Shown here in pieces: positions 7,554 through 16,950 of a stretch of DNA of 64,000 bases. The position numbers and the translations under genes are program-made. The notes beneath the pieces are model-generated. The model was not told the origin of the DNA and ran no database searches. It saw nothing but the letters and a program-made list of their open reading frames with translations. Origin of the DNA: Streptomyces sp. ITFR-21 (GTDB lineage: Bacteria; Actinomycetota; Actinomycetes; Streptomycetales; Streptomycetaceae). The stretch spans positions 2,810,001-2,874,000 of the forward strand of contig NZ_CP134605.1 of the NCBI RefSeq assembly GCF_031844685.1, in the 5' to 3' direction. The first letter of the stretch is position 1, and each line of letters begins with the position of its first letter.

Positions 7554-8939
7554 TTGAGCCCTCGAAAAGCCAACATGGAATCGTCCATCTACCCAGGAAA
7601 TGACGGCTGGTGGCACGGGCGCGTCACGATGGGAGTCAAAAGTGACGGCAGTCCCGACCGACGGCACCGCCGGGCTAGGACCGAAACAGAAGTACGGCGC
7701 AAGGTCAAGGAACTGGAGAACCTTCGGGACAACGGCCACGCACCCAAAGCCGGGCGCAAGCCGACCGTGCAGAAGTGGATGGAGACCTATCTCACCGACA
7801 TCGCCAGTCTCAAACTCAAGCCCCGATCGCTGGACGACTACTGGTCCAAGACCCGCAACGACATCATTCCCGGGATCGGTCAGCACCGCCTCGACAAGCT
7901 CGCGGCCGAACACCTTGAGCACATGTACCGGGTGATGCTCGATGCCGGGCATGCGCCGTCACACGTGCTCAAGGTTCATCGCATCCTGTCGCGGGCCCTT
8001 AAGATCGCACACCGACGCCGAATGATCGTGGAAAACGTCGCCACGCTCGTTGACCCGCCGACAGTGGACGAAACCGAAGCGAACCCCTTTACGATCGAAG
8101 AAGCAAAGGCATTCCTCGCCGCCGCGACCAAACGCGAGACGTTCATGCGGTGGGTAGTCGGTGTCGGAATGGGTTTCCGGCAAGGGGAAACCCTCGGTCT
8201 GCGATGGAAGTACGTGGACCTGGACAACGAGCTGTTCCACCCACAATGGCAGCTTCAACGGCTTACGTGGCGGCACGGTTGTTCCGATCCGCATTCGTGC
8301 GGCACCCGGCTGCACCGGTTCGATCCCTGCCCGCCCAGCTGCACCGCACACAAGGGATACACGCGAGGGTGCCCCAGGCCCTGCACGAAGACGTGCACGA
8401 AGCACGCGAGCGCCTGCCCCGAGCGTAAGGAAGGGGGTCTGGTCTTCACCCGTCCAAAGACGAAGAAGAGCAGGAATCAGGTACCGATCCCGCCGCCCTT
8501 CATTCCCTATCTGCACGCCCACAAGGAACAACAGGAAGCGATGAAGGCCGCGGCCGGGGGAGCATGGGAGGAGTGCGGCGCCGTATTCACTCGGCCTGAC
8601 GGCCGGCCGCTGGACCCGCGCCGGGACTGGGAGGAGTTCAAGGAACTGCTCGCTGAGGCGGGCATTGACGACCGGCGGCTGTACGACGGTAGCCGCCACA
8701 CCGCAGGCACGATCCTGAACGAGCTGGGCGTGGACATCGTGACCATCATGGAGATCTTGCGGCACACCCAGATCAGCCAGACCCGCCGCTACGTCAAGGG
8801 GCGGTCGCACCTGTCGAAGGACGCCATGAACCGCATGGGTGACACCTTCATTCCGCAGCCCAAGGCCCCTACTGAGACCAGAACTGAGACCGCCGACAGC
8901 AAATCGGCCCGAGCGCAGCGACGTCGCCGCATCCGGTAA
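7554..8939 (+). CDS. int: Tyrosine site-specific integrase of the AICE
   Basis: 461 residues. The N-terminal arm-binding and SAM-like domains are followed by a catalytic domain with the first Arg in GFRQGETLGLRW, the SRHTAGT box, and the LRHTQISQTRRYVKG box carrying the nucleophilic Tyr. A Cys-rich insertion (about residues 240-285, with Cys pairs in PCPPSC and CPRPCTKTC) interrupts the catalytic domain; similar insertions occur in AICE integrases of this group. TTG at 7554 is preceded by GGAGGAA. The enzyme would recombine attP with the 3' end of tRNA-Thr(CGT), which lies 46 bases beyond its stop. Confidence 0.95.
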   Translation: MSPRKANMESSIYPGNDGWWHGRVTMGVKSDGSPDRRHRRARTETEVRRKVKELENLRDNGHAPKAGRKPTVQKWMETYLTDIASLKLKPRSLDDYWSKTRNDIIPGIGQHRLDKLAAEHLEHMYRVMLDAGHAPSHVLKVHRILSRALKIAHRRRMIVENVATLVDPPTVDETEANPFTIEEAKAFLAAATKRETFMRWVVGVGMGFRQGETLGLRWKYVDLDNELFHPQWQLQRLTWRHGCSDPHSCGTRLHRFDPCPPSCTAHKGYTRGCPRPCTKTCTKHASACPERKEGGLVFTRPKTKKSRNQVPIPPPFIPYLHAHKEQQEAMKAAAGGAWEECGAVFTRPDGRPLDPRRDWEEFKELLAEAGIDDRRLYDGSRHTAGTILNELGVDIVTIMEILRHTQISQTRRYVKGRSHLSKDAMNRMGDTFIPQPKAPTETRTETADSKSARAQRRRRIR

Positions 8940-8946
8940 AGGAAAA

Positions 8947-8977
8947 GCCCCAGGTCACGGCGAGTGAGTCCTGGGGC
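8947..8977. terminator. Bidirectional terminator between int and tRNA-Thr
   Basis: Arms GCCCCAGG (8947-8954) and CCTGGGGC (8970-8977) form an 8-base stem, preceded by an A run on the left and followed by CTT. It can serve both the integrase and the convergent tRNA. Confidence 0.75.
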
Positions 8978-8985
8978 CTTCCGGG

Positions 8986-9059
8986 AGCCGCCTTCGGGAT
9001 TCGAACCCGAGACCTACGCATTACGAGTGCGTTGCTCTGGCCAACTGAGCTAAGGCGGC
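8986..9059 (-). tRNA. tRNA-Thr(CGT), integration site of the AICE
   Basis: The minus strand folds as a cloverleaf: acceptor arm GCCGCCT with AGGCGGC, D arm GCTC, anticodon loop CTCGTAA with anticodon CGT, T loop GGTTCGAATCC. No CCA is encoded. The tRNA 3' end faces the integrase, as expected when the element carries the replacement 3' end. Confidence 0.95.
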
Positions 9060-9343
9060 TTGCTGGGGTGCTGACACAGGGTGGCAGCAGCAGCGGGGAA
9101 AGTCTACAGGGTTCAGGGGGGTGGTGAGGACGGGGTGGGGATCATGGGGAGGCGCTGGTCAGGGGCCTGACGGGTGGAGGAGGGCGGGGGTGCGGGGAGG
9201 GGATGGGAGTGGGGCGCGGTGGCGCGGCGAAGGGGGCCGGGAGGGAAAAGGGCGGAGGGAGCCGGGGCGGGCAGGGCCGGAGGGGCGGGCAGAGGGCGCG
9301 GGGGCCGGGCAGGGCCGGAGGGGCAAGACAGGGCGAGGAGAGG

Positions 9344-10954
9344 CTACGAGCACTTCTTGTTGGTCGGGGGGACGTGGCCCTGGAGAAGGTACGCGTTGAC
9401 GGCGGAGTCGACGCAGGTGGAGCCGCGGGCGTAGGCGGTGTGGCCGTCCCCGTCGTAGGTGAGGAGGTGGCCGGAGGAGAGTTGGGAGGCGAGGGAGACA
9501 GCCCAGGCGTAGGGGGTGGCCGGGTCGCGGATGGTGCCGACGACCAGGATCGGGGCGGCGCCCTTGGCCTCGATGCGTTCGACGTGGCCGGTGGCTGGGA
9601 GAGGCCAGTAGCCGCAGATGAGGGAGGACCAGGCGAGGGTGGTGCCGAAGTGGGGGGACGCCTTTTTGAAGGCGTGCAGCGCGCGGGTGACGTCGGCCGG
9701 TGAGGACAGGGCCGGCGGGAGGTCAAGGCAGTTGACGGCGGCGTTGGCGTACATGAGGTTGCTGTACTTGCCGGAGTCGTCGCGCTCGTAATAGCCGTCG
9801 GAGAGCTTGAGCAGGGGGTCGCCGTCGCCGTTGCGCGCGCTGGCGAGGGCGCCGCGCAGGGAGGGCCAGGCGTTCTGGTCGTACATCGCGGCGATGACGC
9901 CGGTGGTGCCGAGCGCCTCGGTGAGCGGGCGGGAGGTGCCGGTGGACAGCGGGTGGGCGTCGAGGTCCTTGAAGAAGGCGTCGAGCCGGCTGCCCGCGTC
10001 CGCGACGGACTTGGTGCCGAGCGGGCAGTCGGCGCGTTTGACGCAGTCGGCGGCGAAGGCGTCGAAGGCGGTCTCGAAACCGCCGGCCTGGGCGCGGCTG
10101 CTCTCCAGCGCGTCGACGGAGGGGTCCATGGCGCCGTCGAGGACGAGCCGGCCGACACGCCGCGGGAAGAGGCCGGCGTAGGTGGCACCGAGGAAGGTGC
10201 CGTACGACTTTCCGACGTACGTCAGCTTCTGGTCGCCGAGCAGCGCGCGGAGGACGTCCATGTCCCGGGCCGAGTCGATGGTGGAGACGTGGCCGAGGAG
10301 TTTCGCCGAGCGCTTGTCGCAGGCGGAGGTGAAGGACTGGTCCGCGGTGGTGAGTTTGTCGACCTCGGCGGTGTCGTCGGGGGTGGTGTCGACGGCGGTG
10401 TACGCGTCCATCTGCTGGTCGGACAGGCACTCGACGGGCTCGCTGCGGGCGACGCCGCGCGGGTCGACGGCGACCATGTCGTAGCGGGAGGTGACCTGGG
10501 CGGGGTAGCCGAGAGCCGCGTACTGGAGGTAGTCGATGGCGGAGCCGCCGGGGCCGCCCGGGTTGACCAGCATCGAGCCGAGCCGTTTGCCGGAGCCGGT
10601 TTCCTTCTTACGGGCGACCGAGAGCTTGACGTCGTCGGCGGGATCGGGGTGGGCGTAGTCCAGCGGGACCTTCATGGTGGCGCAGTCGAAGCCCGGGACG
10701 CCGCAGTCGCGCCAGCTCAGCTTCTGGCCGTAGTACGCGGCCAGGTCGGCCGGGATCCGCGCGGGCAGCGGCTGGAGCGTATCCGAGGCGGCGGATCCCG
10801 AGGCGGAAGGCGAGGCGGTGGTCGGCCCGGGCGAGGAGGCGGCGGCCTTGTGACCGGCCTCTCCGGACGAGCATGCGGTCAGCAGCAGTCCGGACACCGC
10901 GATCACGGTGGCCGTGATGCGGAGCAGGCGTGTGGCGCGCAGCGGCGAGTGCAT
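9344..10954 (-). CDS. Secreted lipoprotein peptidase, alpha/beta hydrolase of the TAP (tripeptidyl aminopeptidase) family
   Basis: 536 residues. A lipoprotein signal peptide ends in the lipobox LLTACSS. The alpha/beta-hydrolase core carries an oxyanion segment NPGGPGGSA, the nucleophile elbow GKSYGT near residue 248, Asp in GTIRDPATP and His in DGDGHTAY. The C-terminal TAP-like extension has paired Cys residues. Streptomyces proteins of this kind (the Slp/Tap peptidases) trim the N-termini of secreted peptides and are lipid-anchored outside the membrane. ATG at 10954 is preceded by GGGAGGGA; the longer frame upstream lacks a signal peptide. Confidence 0.9.
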   Translation of the reverse strand: MHSPLRATRLLRITATVIAVSGLLLTACSSGEAGHKAAASSPGPTTASPSASGSAASDTLQPLPARIPADLAAYYGQKLSWRDCGVPGFDCATMKVPLDYAHPDPADDVKLSVARKKETGSGKRLGSMLVNPGGPGGSAIDYLQYAALGYPAQVTSRYDMVAVDPRGVARSEPVECLSDQQMDAYTAVDTTPDDTAEVDKLTTADQSFTSACDKRSAKLLGHVSTIDSARDMDVLRALLGDQKLTYVGKSYGTFLGATYAGLFPRRVGRLVLDGAMDPSVDALESSRAQAGGFETAFDAFAADCVKRADCPLGTKSVADAGSRLDAFFKDLDAHPLSTGTSRPLTEALGTTGVIAAMYDQNAWPSLRGALASARNGDGDPLLKLSDGYYERDDSGKYSNLMYANAAVNCLDLPPALSSPADVTRALHAFKKASPHFGTTLAWSSLICGYWPLPATGHVERIEAKGAAPILVVGTIRDPATPYAWAVSLASQLSSGHLLTYDGDGHTAYARGSTCVDSAVNAYLLQGHVPPTNKKCS

Positions 10955-11049
10955 CGGCGGCTCGGTCCCTCCCGTCGGATGAAGCGAGCGTAGCCGCCGT
11001 ACGTCGTCGGCGATCACTCAACCTGTCACCTTTTGAGTGATTTACGGGG

Positions 11050-12384
11050 TCAGGTGCGGCGATCGGGTGCGGGTGGGCGTGAGGGAAGTGAGAGCCGGGA
11101 CGCGGACGGCGTGGACGGCGTGAACGAGGGCGGAGGTGTTGACCGGTGCGACGGTTTCGATGGGTGCGGGGTGCCGGACGGGCGCGGGGGTGCCGATGGG
11201 CGGGCGGGAGCGGGCGGGAGCGAGGGGGTGGTCGGGCGCGCGGGTGCGGACCCGTTCGAGGAGGTGGACGGGTGTGGGGAGGTGGTCAGGGGCCGGGAGG
11301 CCGAGGGGTGCGAGGAGGTGGACAAGTGCGCGGGTGCGGACGGGTGCGGGGAGGTGGGCGGGTGCGCCGGGGCGGCGGGCTTCCGTGCGGTCGGCCGGAG
11401 GCGCCTTGCCGGGCCGTCCAGCTTCTCGGTCAGGTACGCGGCGACCAGCTGGATCAGCGCCGGCCGGCGGGCGGTGCCGTCGAGCAGCCGTACGTCGTCG
11501 GCGCGCGGGCGCAGTGTCAGCCGCAGCCGGCGGGCGGAGTCGCGCGAGCCGCTCTCTCCGGCTGCGGCGGCGAGCAGCAGCGGCGGGTGCGGGCCGGGGG
11601 GCCGGGCGATCGGGGGGTACGTACCGGAGATGCCGGCGACCGCGTGATAGCGGTCCGGGTCGGCCAGCGCCTCCCGTACCGCGCAGGAGGCTTGGGCACC
11701 GATGCCGAGCACCCCGCGGGCGGTGCGGGCGGTCAGGACCCGGTAGCGGCGGGAGACCTCCGAGAGGATGACGGCCGGGGGGCGGGCACAGCTGTCCGGC
11801 ATGACCAGCAGGAAGGAGTCGGACCGGCCGCGCTGGGCGGCCACCGCGAAGCCGCCGAACAGGTCGGTGGTGAGGGCGCTGTCGGAGGTGTCCAGATGGG
11901 CGAGCACCACCGGGTACGCGAAGTCGGCCCCGCGTGGGGAGTCGTAGCCCGGCGGCAGCCACACACGAGTGCGGTCGCCCAGGATCTGGAGGGTACCGCC
12001 GGACGGGTGACCGAGGGTGCGGGGTTCGGGGAGCGGTGGGGGTGGTTCAGGGGTTCGGGACGGCACCGGGGGCGGCGTGGGTGCCGGCTGCGGCAGTGGC
12101 GGGGCGGGGGCGGCCAGCGGCAGGCGCGGCGCGGTGGAGGCGGGGGCGGCTTCGGCCGCGCGGGACGGCGGCGCGGTGTGCAGCAGGGGTACGGCCAGGG
12201 CCGTGGCCACCAGCGCGGCGAGTCCGGCGGCGGCGGCCCGTAGCGCCGTACCGCGCAGGTCGACGGGCAGCTCGTACACCAGGCCGACTCGTTCGGCGCG
12301 CCAGTAGCGCAGGGCGAGCAGGGCGAGCGTGAGGGTGGCGGCGAGGGAGAGCAGGAGGAGAAAGGCGAGTGCGGCGTCGGCCAC
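11050..12384 (-). CDS. Membrane-anchored esterase-like protein with degenerate nucleophile elbow and long Pro/Ser/His tail
   Basis: 444 residues. Two hydrophobic segments (about residues 5-25 and 48-68) anchor it. A Pro-rich linker leads to an alpha/beta-hydrolase core of the putative-esterase type with recognisable strands (TRVWLPPGY, YPVVLAHLD, SFLLVMPDS). The expected GxSxG elbow reads GIGAQASCA, so the usual nucleophile position is not Ser and activity is doubtful. The last 140 residues are a low-complexity Pro/Ser/His/Thr tail with repeated HPSAP-like units. The GTG start has GAGAGGG upstream. It could be a non-catalytic cell-wall protein. Confidence 0.7.
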   Translation of the reverse strand: MADAALAFLLLLSLAATLTLALLALRYWRAERVGLVYELPVDLRGTALRAAAAGLAALVATALAVPLLHTAPPSRAAEAAPASTAPRLPLAAPAPPLPQPAPTPPPVPSRTPEPPPPLPEPRTLGHPSGGTLQILGDRTRVWLPPGYDSPRGADFAYPVVLAHLDTSDSALTTDLFGGFAVAAQRGRSDSFLLVMPDSCARPPAVILSEVSRRYRVLTARTARGVLGIGAQASCAVREALADPDRYHAVAGISGTYPPIARPPGPHPPLLLAAAAGESGSRDSARRLRLTLRPRADDVRLLDGTARRPALIQLVAAYLTEKLDGPARRLRPTARKPAAPAHPPTSPHPSAPAHLSTSSHPSASRPLTTSPHPSTSSNGSAPARPTTPSLPPAPARPSAPPRPSGTPHPSKPSHRSTPPPSFTPSTPSASRLSLPSRPPAPDRRT

Positions 12385-12786
12385 GGCGGGACCCTCTCGG
12401 GACGGCTGCGGCCCCGCGGGGACAGGAGACGGAGCGGCGGGGCGCTGCCTGCACCTTGCAACGGGGTGGGCCGGGAAGAGGGGCGGCGTAACGGGCGGGG
12501 GGCCCTGATCACCCGAACGCCGAGTGCCTGCGGCGCCGAGCAGGGGGCCGACGGTGCGTGGGGCGGGCGGCGCCTCGGGGCGGCGGGGCCTTTGCGGGGT
12601 GGGGTCAGGGGTTGACGGGGTGCCGCGTCCGTTCTGGGCCGGGATACCCGCCCGTGGTCCGGTGAGTGCAGAGTCCCCCGTGCGCCTGGCAGGGCCGCGG
12701 CCAGCGGTTTCAGAGGGAGGGCCGGGTCGGGGGCTCAGAGCGGCTGGGTCCGGGGCGCCCGGTGGTGGGGAGCTGGGCGGGGGTGG
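12385..12786. other. Intergenic region, no gene seen
   Basis: 402 bases of GC-rich DNA between the start of the esterase-like gene and the end of holB. It must contain the esterase-like promoter, but no convincing -10/-35 pair or hairpin stands out. Confidence 0.5.
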
Positions 12787-14016
12787 TCAGCCGGCGCGGA
12801 GGGAGAGGGTCATGGCTTCGACGGCGAGGAGCGGGGCGACGTTTCGGTCAAGGGCGGTGCGGCAGGCGAGGACTGCTTCTATGCGGCGGAGGGTGTGTTC
12901 GGGGCGGGAGGTGGTGGCGATCTGGCGGATGCCCTCGAGGGCCTCGGCATTGGCGACGTGGGCGGGGGAGCGGCCGAGTTGGAGGGTGAGGACATCGCGG
13001 TAGAAGCCGGCCAGGTCGGTGAGGGCGAGGTCGAGGGTGTCGCGCTGGGTGCGGGTGGAGCGGCGCTTTTGGCGGTCGGCGAGTTCCTTCATGACGCCGG
13101 CGGTACCGCGCGGCATCCGGCTGCCCGCGCCGGCCGCGGCGCCCAGGGCGGCGCGCATCTCCTCGGTCTCCTTGCCGTCGACCTCGTCCGCCACCGCCTT
13201 GGCGTCCTCGGTGGCCGCGTCGACGAGTTCCTGCGCGGCGCGCAGGCAGCCGCCGATGTCGGCGACGCGCAGTGGCAGGCGCAGGACGGTCGCCCGGCGG
13301 GAGCGGGCGGTCTCGTCGGCGGCCAGTCGGCGGGCCCGGCCGATGTGGCCCTGGGTGGCGCGGGCGACCTGGGCGGCCAGGGCGGGGTCGACGCCGTCCC
13401 TGCGGGTCAGCACGTCGGCGACGGCCTCGACGGAGGGGGTGCGCAGGGTCAGCAGGCGGCAGCGGGAGCGGATGGTGGGGAGGGCGTCCTCGACGGAGGG
13501 GGCGCACAGCAGCCAGACGGTGCGGGGGGCGGGTTCCTCGATCGCCTTCAGCAGGACGTTGGCGGCGCCTTCGGTGAGGCGGTCGGCGTCCTCCATGAGG
13601 ATCACCTGCCAGCGGCCGCCGGCCGGCGAGAGGTTGGCGCGGCGCACCAGGTCGCGGGTCTCCTTGACGCCGATGGACAGCAGGTCGGTGCGCAGGGACT
13701 CCACGTCGGCGTGGGTGCCGATCAGGGTGGTGTGGCAGCCGTCGCAGAAACCGCAGCCCGGGGCGGCGCCGAGGGCCCTGTCGGGGCTCGTGCACTGGAG
13801 GGCGGCGGCGAAGGCGCGGGCGGCGGTGGCGCGGCCGCTGCCGGGGGGGCCGGTGAAGAGCCAGGCGTGGGTCATGCGGGAGCCGGCGGTCGGGGGGGAG
13901 CCGGCGCCGGCCGGGGCGGTCGCGGCGGCTGCGACGAGGGCGTCGGCGTCCTGGGCGGCGGCGGAGAGTTCGGCCACCGTGCGGGGTTGGCCGACCACGT
14001 CGTCCCATACCGTCAT
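12787..14016 (-). CDS. holB: DNA polymerase III delta' subunit
   Basis: 409 residues. The protein begins with VWDDVVGQPRTV, typical of clamp-loader AAA+ proteins, and shows a P-loop-like GPPGSGRAT with Arg in place of Lys, as in many delta' subunits. It has a zinc-binding cluster around CGFCDGC, a Walker B region ILMEDADRLTEGAANVLLKAIEEP and sensor 1 in TIRSRCR. It forms part of the clamp loader that places the beta sliding clamp on DNA. ATG at 14016 begins the conserved domain. In many Streptomyces genomes tmk lies directly beside this gene; it is not seen in the 600 bases upstream here. Confidence 0.92.
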   Translation of the reverse strand: MTVWDDVVGQPRTVAELSAAAQDADALVAAAATAPAGAGSPPTAGSRMTHAWLFTGPPGSGRATAARAFAAALQCTSPDRALGAAPGCGFCDGCHTTLIGTHADVESLRTDLLSIGVKETRDLVRRANLSPAGGRWQVILMEDADRLTEGAANVLLKAIEEPAPRTVWLLCAPSVEDALPTIRSRCRLLTLRTPSVEAVADVLTRRDGVDPALAAQVARATQGHIGRARRLAADETARSRRATVLRLPLRVADIGGCLRAAQELVDAATEDAKAVADEVDGKETEEMRAALGAAAGAGSRMPRGTAGVMKELADRQKRRSTRTQRDTLDLALTDLAGFYRDVLTLQLGRSPAHVANAEALEGIRQIATTSRPEHTLRRIEAVLACRTALDRNVAPLLAVEAMTLSLRAG

Positions 14017-14640
14017 GCGTCCGACCTCCGCGGTTGCTGGTGTTGCCCGGGGGCACCCGGGGGCGGGGCCGCTTAGTGGGGCCCGGGGCGCCGTCCTGAC
14101 CTCATTGTGCGGTACGGCGCTGACAGCGATGCTCGGGGCGGTTCGCCCGGCTCCTTCCGTGCGGCTGCCCTTCCCTCCCCCGCGAGGCGCGGGCACACGT
14201 GGGCCCGCGCCTCGCGGCCCGCCCGGACATGCCCCCGCCCCGCCCGGCCCGCACAAGACCTGTGCCCGCGCAGCCCAGCCCAGCCCGGCCCGCGCAGCCC
14301 CACGTCTGCCCAGGCTTACCCCGCGCAAACTCACCCGCCGACCGCCCAGCCCCATGCCGCCCAGCCCGCACCGGCCCCGCACGCACGGTTCCACCGGCAC
14401 GCCCCGCTCCCGCACCGCCCCAACGTGCCGCCCGCCCCCGCCCCCGGACGTACACCGCTGGCCGCCGCCAACCGCTGCCGACCCCCGGTCGGAAGTCCCG
14501 AACCCGAGCCGACCCCCGCACCCGCACCCGCACCAAAGTCCAAGCCCGCGCCCCCGTCCCCACACCCCCACCCCGCCCGGTCCCGCCCGTCGAAACGCCA
14601 GGAGCCCGCGCCCCCGCGCTCCCCTCCTCCGCCGAAAACC
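14017..14640. other. Intergenic region, low-complexity C-rich DNA
   Basis: 624 bases. The plus strand is strongly C-rich with repeated GCCC and AGCCC units, so long Pro- or Arg-rich open frames exist in several phases without start sites or conserved motifs. No tmk remnant, tRNA or strong hairpin was recognised. Confidence 0.6.
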
Positions 14641-16950
14641 TCAGAGCGCCAGCCGCTGCACTCCCGACGCCACTGCCCGCTGCTCGGGCTCGCCCGCGGC
14701 GCCGGTCCAGCAGGAGCCGCGGCGGGCGAGCAGGCGGCGGAGCCAGAGTTCGACGGCGACGAGTTCCGCCAGGCCGTCGAGGCCGACCGGTTCGCCGCGG
14801 GCGGCGGCGGTGAGGGCGGTGCGGATGGCTGCCGCGTCGATGAGGCCGGCGTCGGCGAGGAGGGGCGCGTCGAAGAGGGCGAGCAGGGGGTCGAGGGTGC
14901 TGCGCAGGCCGATCCGGGCGGCGGTCGCGGCGACGGCGGAGGCCGCCGAGGAGGCGCCCCAGCCCGGGGGGAGGTCGCGGACGCCGGCGCCTTGGAGGAC
15001 CTGGCGCAGGATGTCCGCGCGGGCGCCGGGCCGGACCCGGAGGGCGCCGGGGAGGGCCCGGGAGGCGCGTACCACCTGATTGTCGAGGAAGGGCGCGTGC
15101 AGCCGCTGGGAGGAGATCGCCACCGCCTGCTCCAGGACCCGGAAGTCGGCGGCCTGGCGGGCGAGGGCGGCGCGGGCGCGGCGTTCGCCGGGGCGTTCCA
15201 GCGGCCAGGGGCGACGGGCCGCGTCCTGGAGCCGTACCGACACCTCGGCCAGCGCCTCACCGGTGAGCCAGCGGGCGGCCGGGCCTGGCCGTACCCAGGC
15301 CATCGCGGCGAGCGAGGCGCCGAGCGGCCCGGCGGCCCCGCTCCGCCCGCCCTCGCCGAACTCCCGCCGCAGCAGGCGGAGCCCGGCGTCCTCCACGCCA
15401 CGTTGGTACGGGGTGCGGGCGAGCCGCCGCGCGGCCCGGTACACGGTGATGGGGACGGTGAACGGCACTAGCGCGGGGTGTCCGCCGGTCGCCCCGTCCG
15501 CCCTGGTCAGCGCCGCGACCGGGCCCAGCAGGTGCCGGCGGCGGCGGTCCATCAGCAGGTCGGCCAGCCGCGCCGGGTGGGCGTCGAGCACCTGCCGGGC
15601 GCCGAAGCCGATCAGGTGGTCCGCGCCGCCCGCGGCGAGCCGCCGCCGGTGGCGTTCGGCGGTGACCAGCGAGGGGCCGGGCTCGTCGGTGAGCGGGCCG
15701 AGCGCGTCGCCGGCCAGCTCCGCGTACGGGAGCGCCTCCTCCCCGCCGGGGACGACGATGTGCCGCAGCCGCGGGTCGGTGCCCATGGCGCGGGCGCGTT
15801 CGAGTTCGGCGACCCGGGCGGTGGCCGCGTAGCCCGAACCGGGGCCGCCGACCAGGTCGTTGAAGGTGACGGCGAGCAGCCGCTCGCCCGCCAGCGCGCC
15901 GGGGCCGCCGGGCAGCGTCCCGGGCATGCCGGGCAGTCCCGCGGCCAGCAGGGCCAGCGTCGCCGAGGCGCTGCCGCCGGACAGGTCGGCGCCGATACCG
16001 GGCGCGGGCTCCTCGTCGGGGCCGGGTACGTAGCGCGGCTGGGCCAGCCGGGCGCGTACCGCCTCGACGAGCGCGTCCCGTACGCCCGCGACGGCCGCTT
16101 CGGCGTCGGCGGAGGTGGTCGGCTGGTGGCCCACGGCCAGGGAGAGCTTCGGCTCGTACCCGGTGATCTCCGGCGCGCCGTCCCGCAGGATCAGCGCGTG
16201 GCCGGGCGGTACCCGGCGTACGCCGAGGTAGGGCGTGCCGTCGAGCAGCGCCTCGGGGGCGTCGGGGCAGGCCAGGGTCGCGGCGAGGTGGGTGACGTCG
16301 AGGCCGGCCTCGATGAGATCGGCGAGCGGGAGCGCGGCGGTGGCGTACGCGGTGCCGCCGGACCAGGGGGTGTGGAAGACCGGCCGGGCGCCGGCCAGGT
16401 CACCCAACACTGCGATGCGGCGGCCTAGTTGGAGGACGGCGGTGTAACTGCCCGGCCAGGCGGTCACATGCCGCAGCGCCCCGCCGCGGGCGGCGGTCAG
16501 GCCGAGCCGCAACTGGGCGTCGGTGGCGCCGCAGCGGCCGAGCACCGCGAGCCGGGCGATGCCGCCTCCGGCGGAGCCGCGACCGCCACCGCCACCGCCA
16601 CCGCCGAAGGACCTGCCGTCGCCACCGGCGGACCGGCCGCTGTCGCCGGAACTCCCGTACCGGCCGGAGCCGTTGAGGCCGCCCTGCGGGTAAGGCCGCT
16701 GATGCGTACGACCGTTCTGGTACGAGCCGTCGTCGTATCCGGAACCGCCGCCCGCGCTTCGGCTGTTGCCGCCCGACGCGGCCGGGTCGGCGTGCACCAC
16801 GCGGATCTCGTCGGGCCGCCAGTCCCCCACCGCCCACAGCGGATCCGGGTCCGCCCACAGCAGTTGCGCGCCGACGGGCTGCAGCGAACGTGCTCCGGAG
16901 CCGGGCCCGGGACCCGCTGCGGCGCCGCTCCACCCCACCAACCACCGCAT
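14641..16950 (-). CDS. Asparagine-synthetase-like protein lacking the glutaminase Cys and with degenerate PP-loop
   Basis: 769 residues. The N-terminal domain resembles class II glutamine amidotransferases but starts MRWLVGWSG, without the Cys2 nucleophile, and is interrupted by a Gly/Ser-rich insertion (about residues 80-135). The synthetase half has the pyrophosphate-binding loop as ADLSGGSASATL, where asparagine synthetases and lasso-peptide cyclases have SGGxDS, so the Asp is Ala. Later blocks such as RQVLDAHP and SSQRLHAPFLDNQVVR are retained. It probably does not make asparagine; amide-bond formation on another substrate or a non-catalytic role are possible. ATG at 16950 follows GGAGG. 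The neighbouring divergent gene is an NsdA-like regulator. Confidence 0.75.
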   Translation of the reverse strand: MRWLVGWSGAAAGPGPGSGARSLQPVGAQLLWADPDPLWAVGDWRPDEIRVVHADPAASGGNSRSAGGGSGYDDGSYQNGRTHQRPYPQGGLNGSGRYGSSGDSGRSAGGDGRSFGGGGGGGGRGSAGGGIARLAVLGRCGATDAQLRLGLTAARGGALRHVTAWPGSYTAVLQLGRRIAVLGDLAGARPVFHTPWSGGTAYATAALPLADLIEAGLDVTHLAATLACPDAPEALLDGTPYLGVRRVPPGHALILRDGAPEITGYEPKLSLAVGHQPTTSADAEAAVAGVRDALVEAVRARLAQPRYVPGPDEEPAPGIGADLSGGSASATLALLAAGLPGMPGTLPGGPGALAGERLLAVTFNDLVGGPGSGYAATARVAELERARAMGTDPRLRHIVVPGGEEALPYAELAGDALGPLTDEPGPSLVTAERHRRRLAAGGADHLIGFGARQVLDAHPARLADLLMDRRRRHLLGPVAALTRADGATGGHPALVPFTVPITVYRAARRLARTPYQRGVEDAGLRLLRREFGEGGRSGAAGPLGASLAAMAWVRPGPAARWLTGEALAEVSVRLQDAARRPWPLERPGERRARAALARQAADFRVLEQAVAISSQRLHAPFLDNQVVRASRALPGALRVRPGARADILRQVLQGAGVRDLPPGWGASSAASAVAATAARIGLRSTLDPLLALFDAPLLADAGLIDAAAIRTALTAAARGEPVGLDGLAELVAVELWLRRLLARRGSCWTGAAGEPEQRAVASGVQRLAL

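Larger units (their letters stand above)
1..8993. mobile_element. Actinomycete integrative and conjugative element (AICE), right part
   Basis: Gene content and order are those of a pSAM2-type AICE: spread-type membrane protein, FtsK/TraB translocase, primase-polymerase, DUF3631-type ATPase, excisionase, tyrosine integrase. The integrase stop lies 46 bases from the 3' end of a tRNA-Thr gene, which is the usual integration geometry. Genes 407 to 981 and 4665 to 7080 overlap at start/stop codons and look like two operons, separated by hairpins at 988-1031 and 4586-4626. The left attachment site lies before base 1. The exact right core sequence cannot be defined without the partner copy; the 3' part of the tRNA is the best candidate. 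Confidence 0.9.

Noticed and set aside
13019..15079. 686-codon plus-strand frame across holB and the following gap
   Set aside because: It is antisense to holB and then runs through low-complexity C-rich DNA; Arg/Pro/Ser-rich with no domain.
14641..16950. Lasso-peptide cyclase interpretation
   Set aside because: No precursor, RRE or transglutaminase-like B protein is nearby and the PP-loop Asp is missing.
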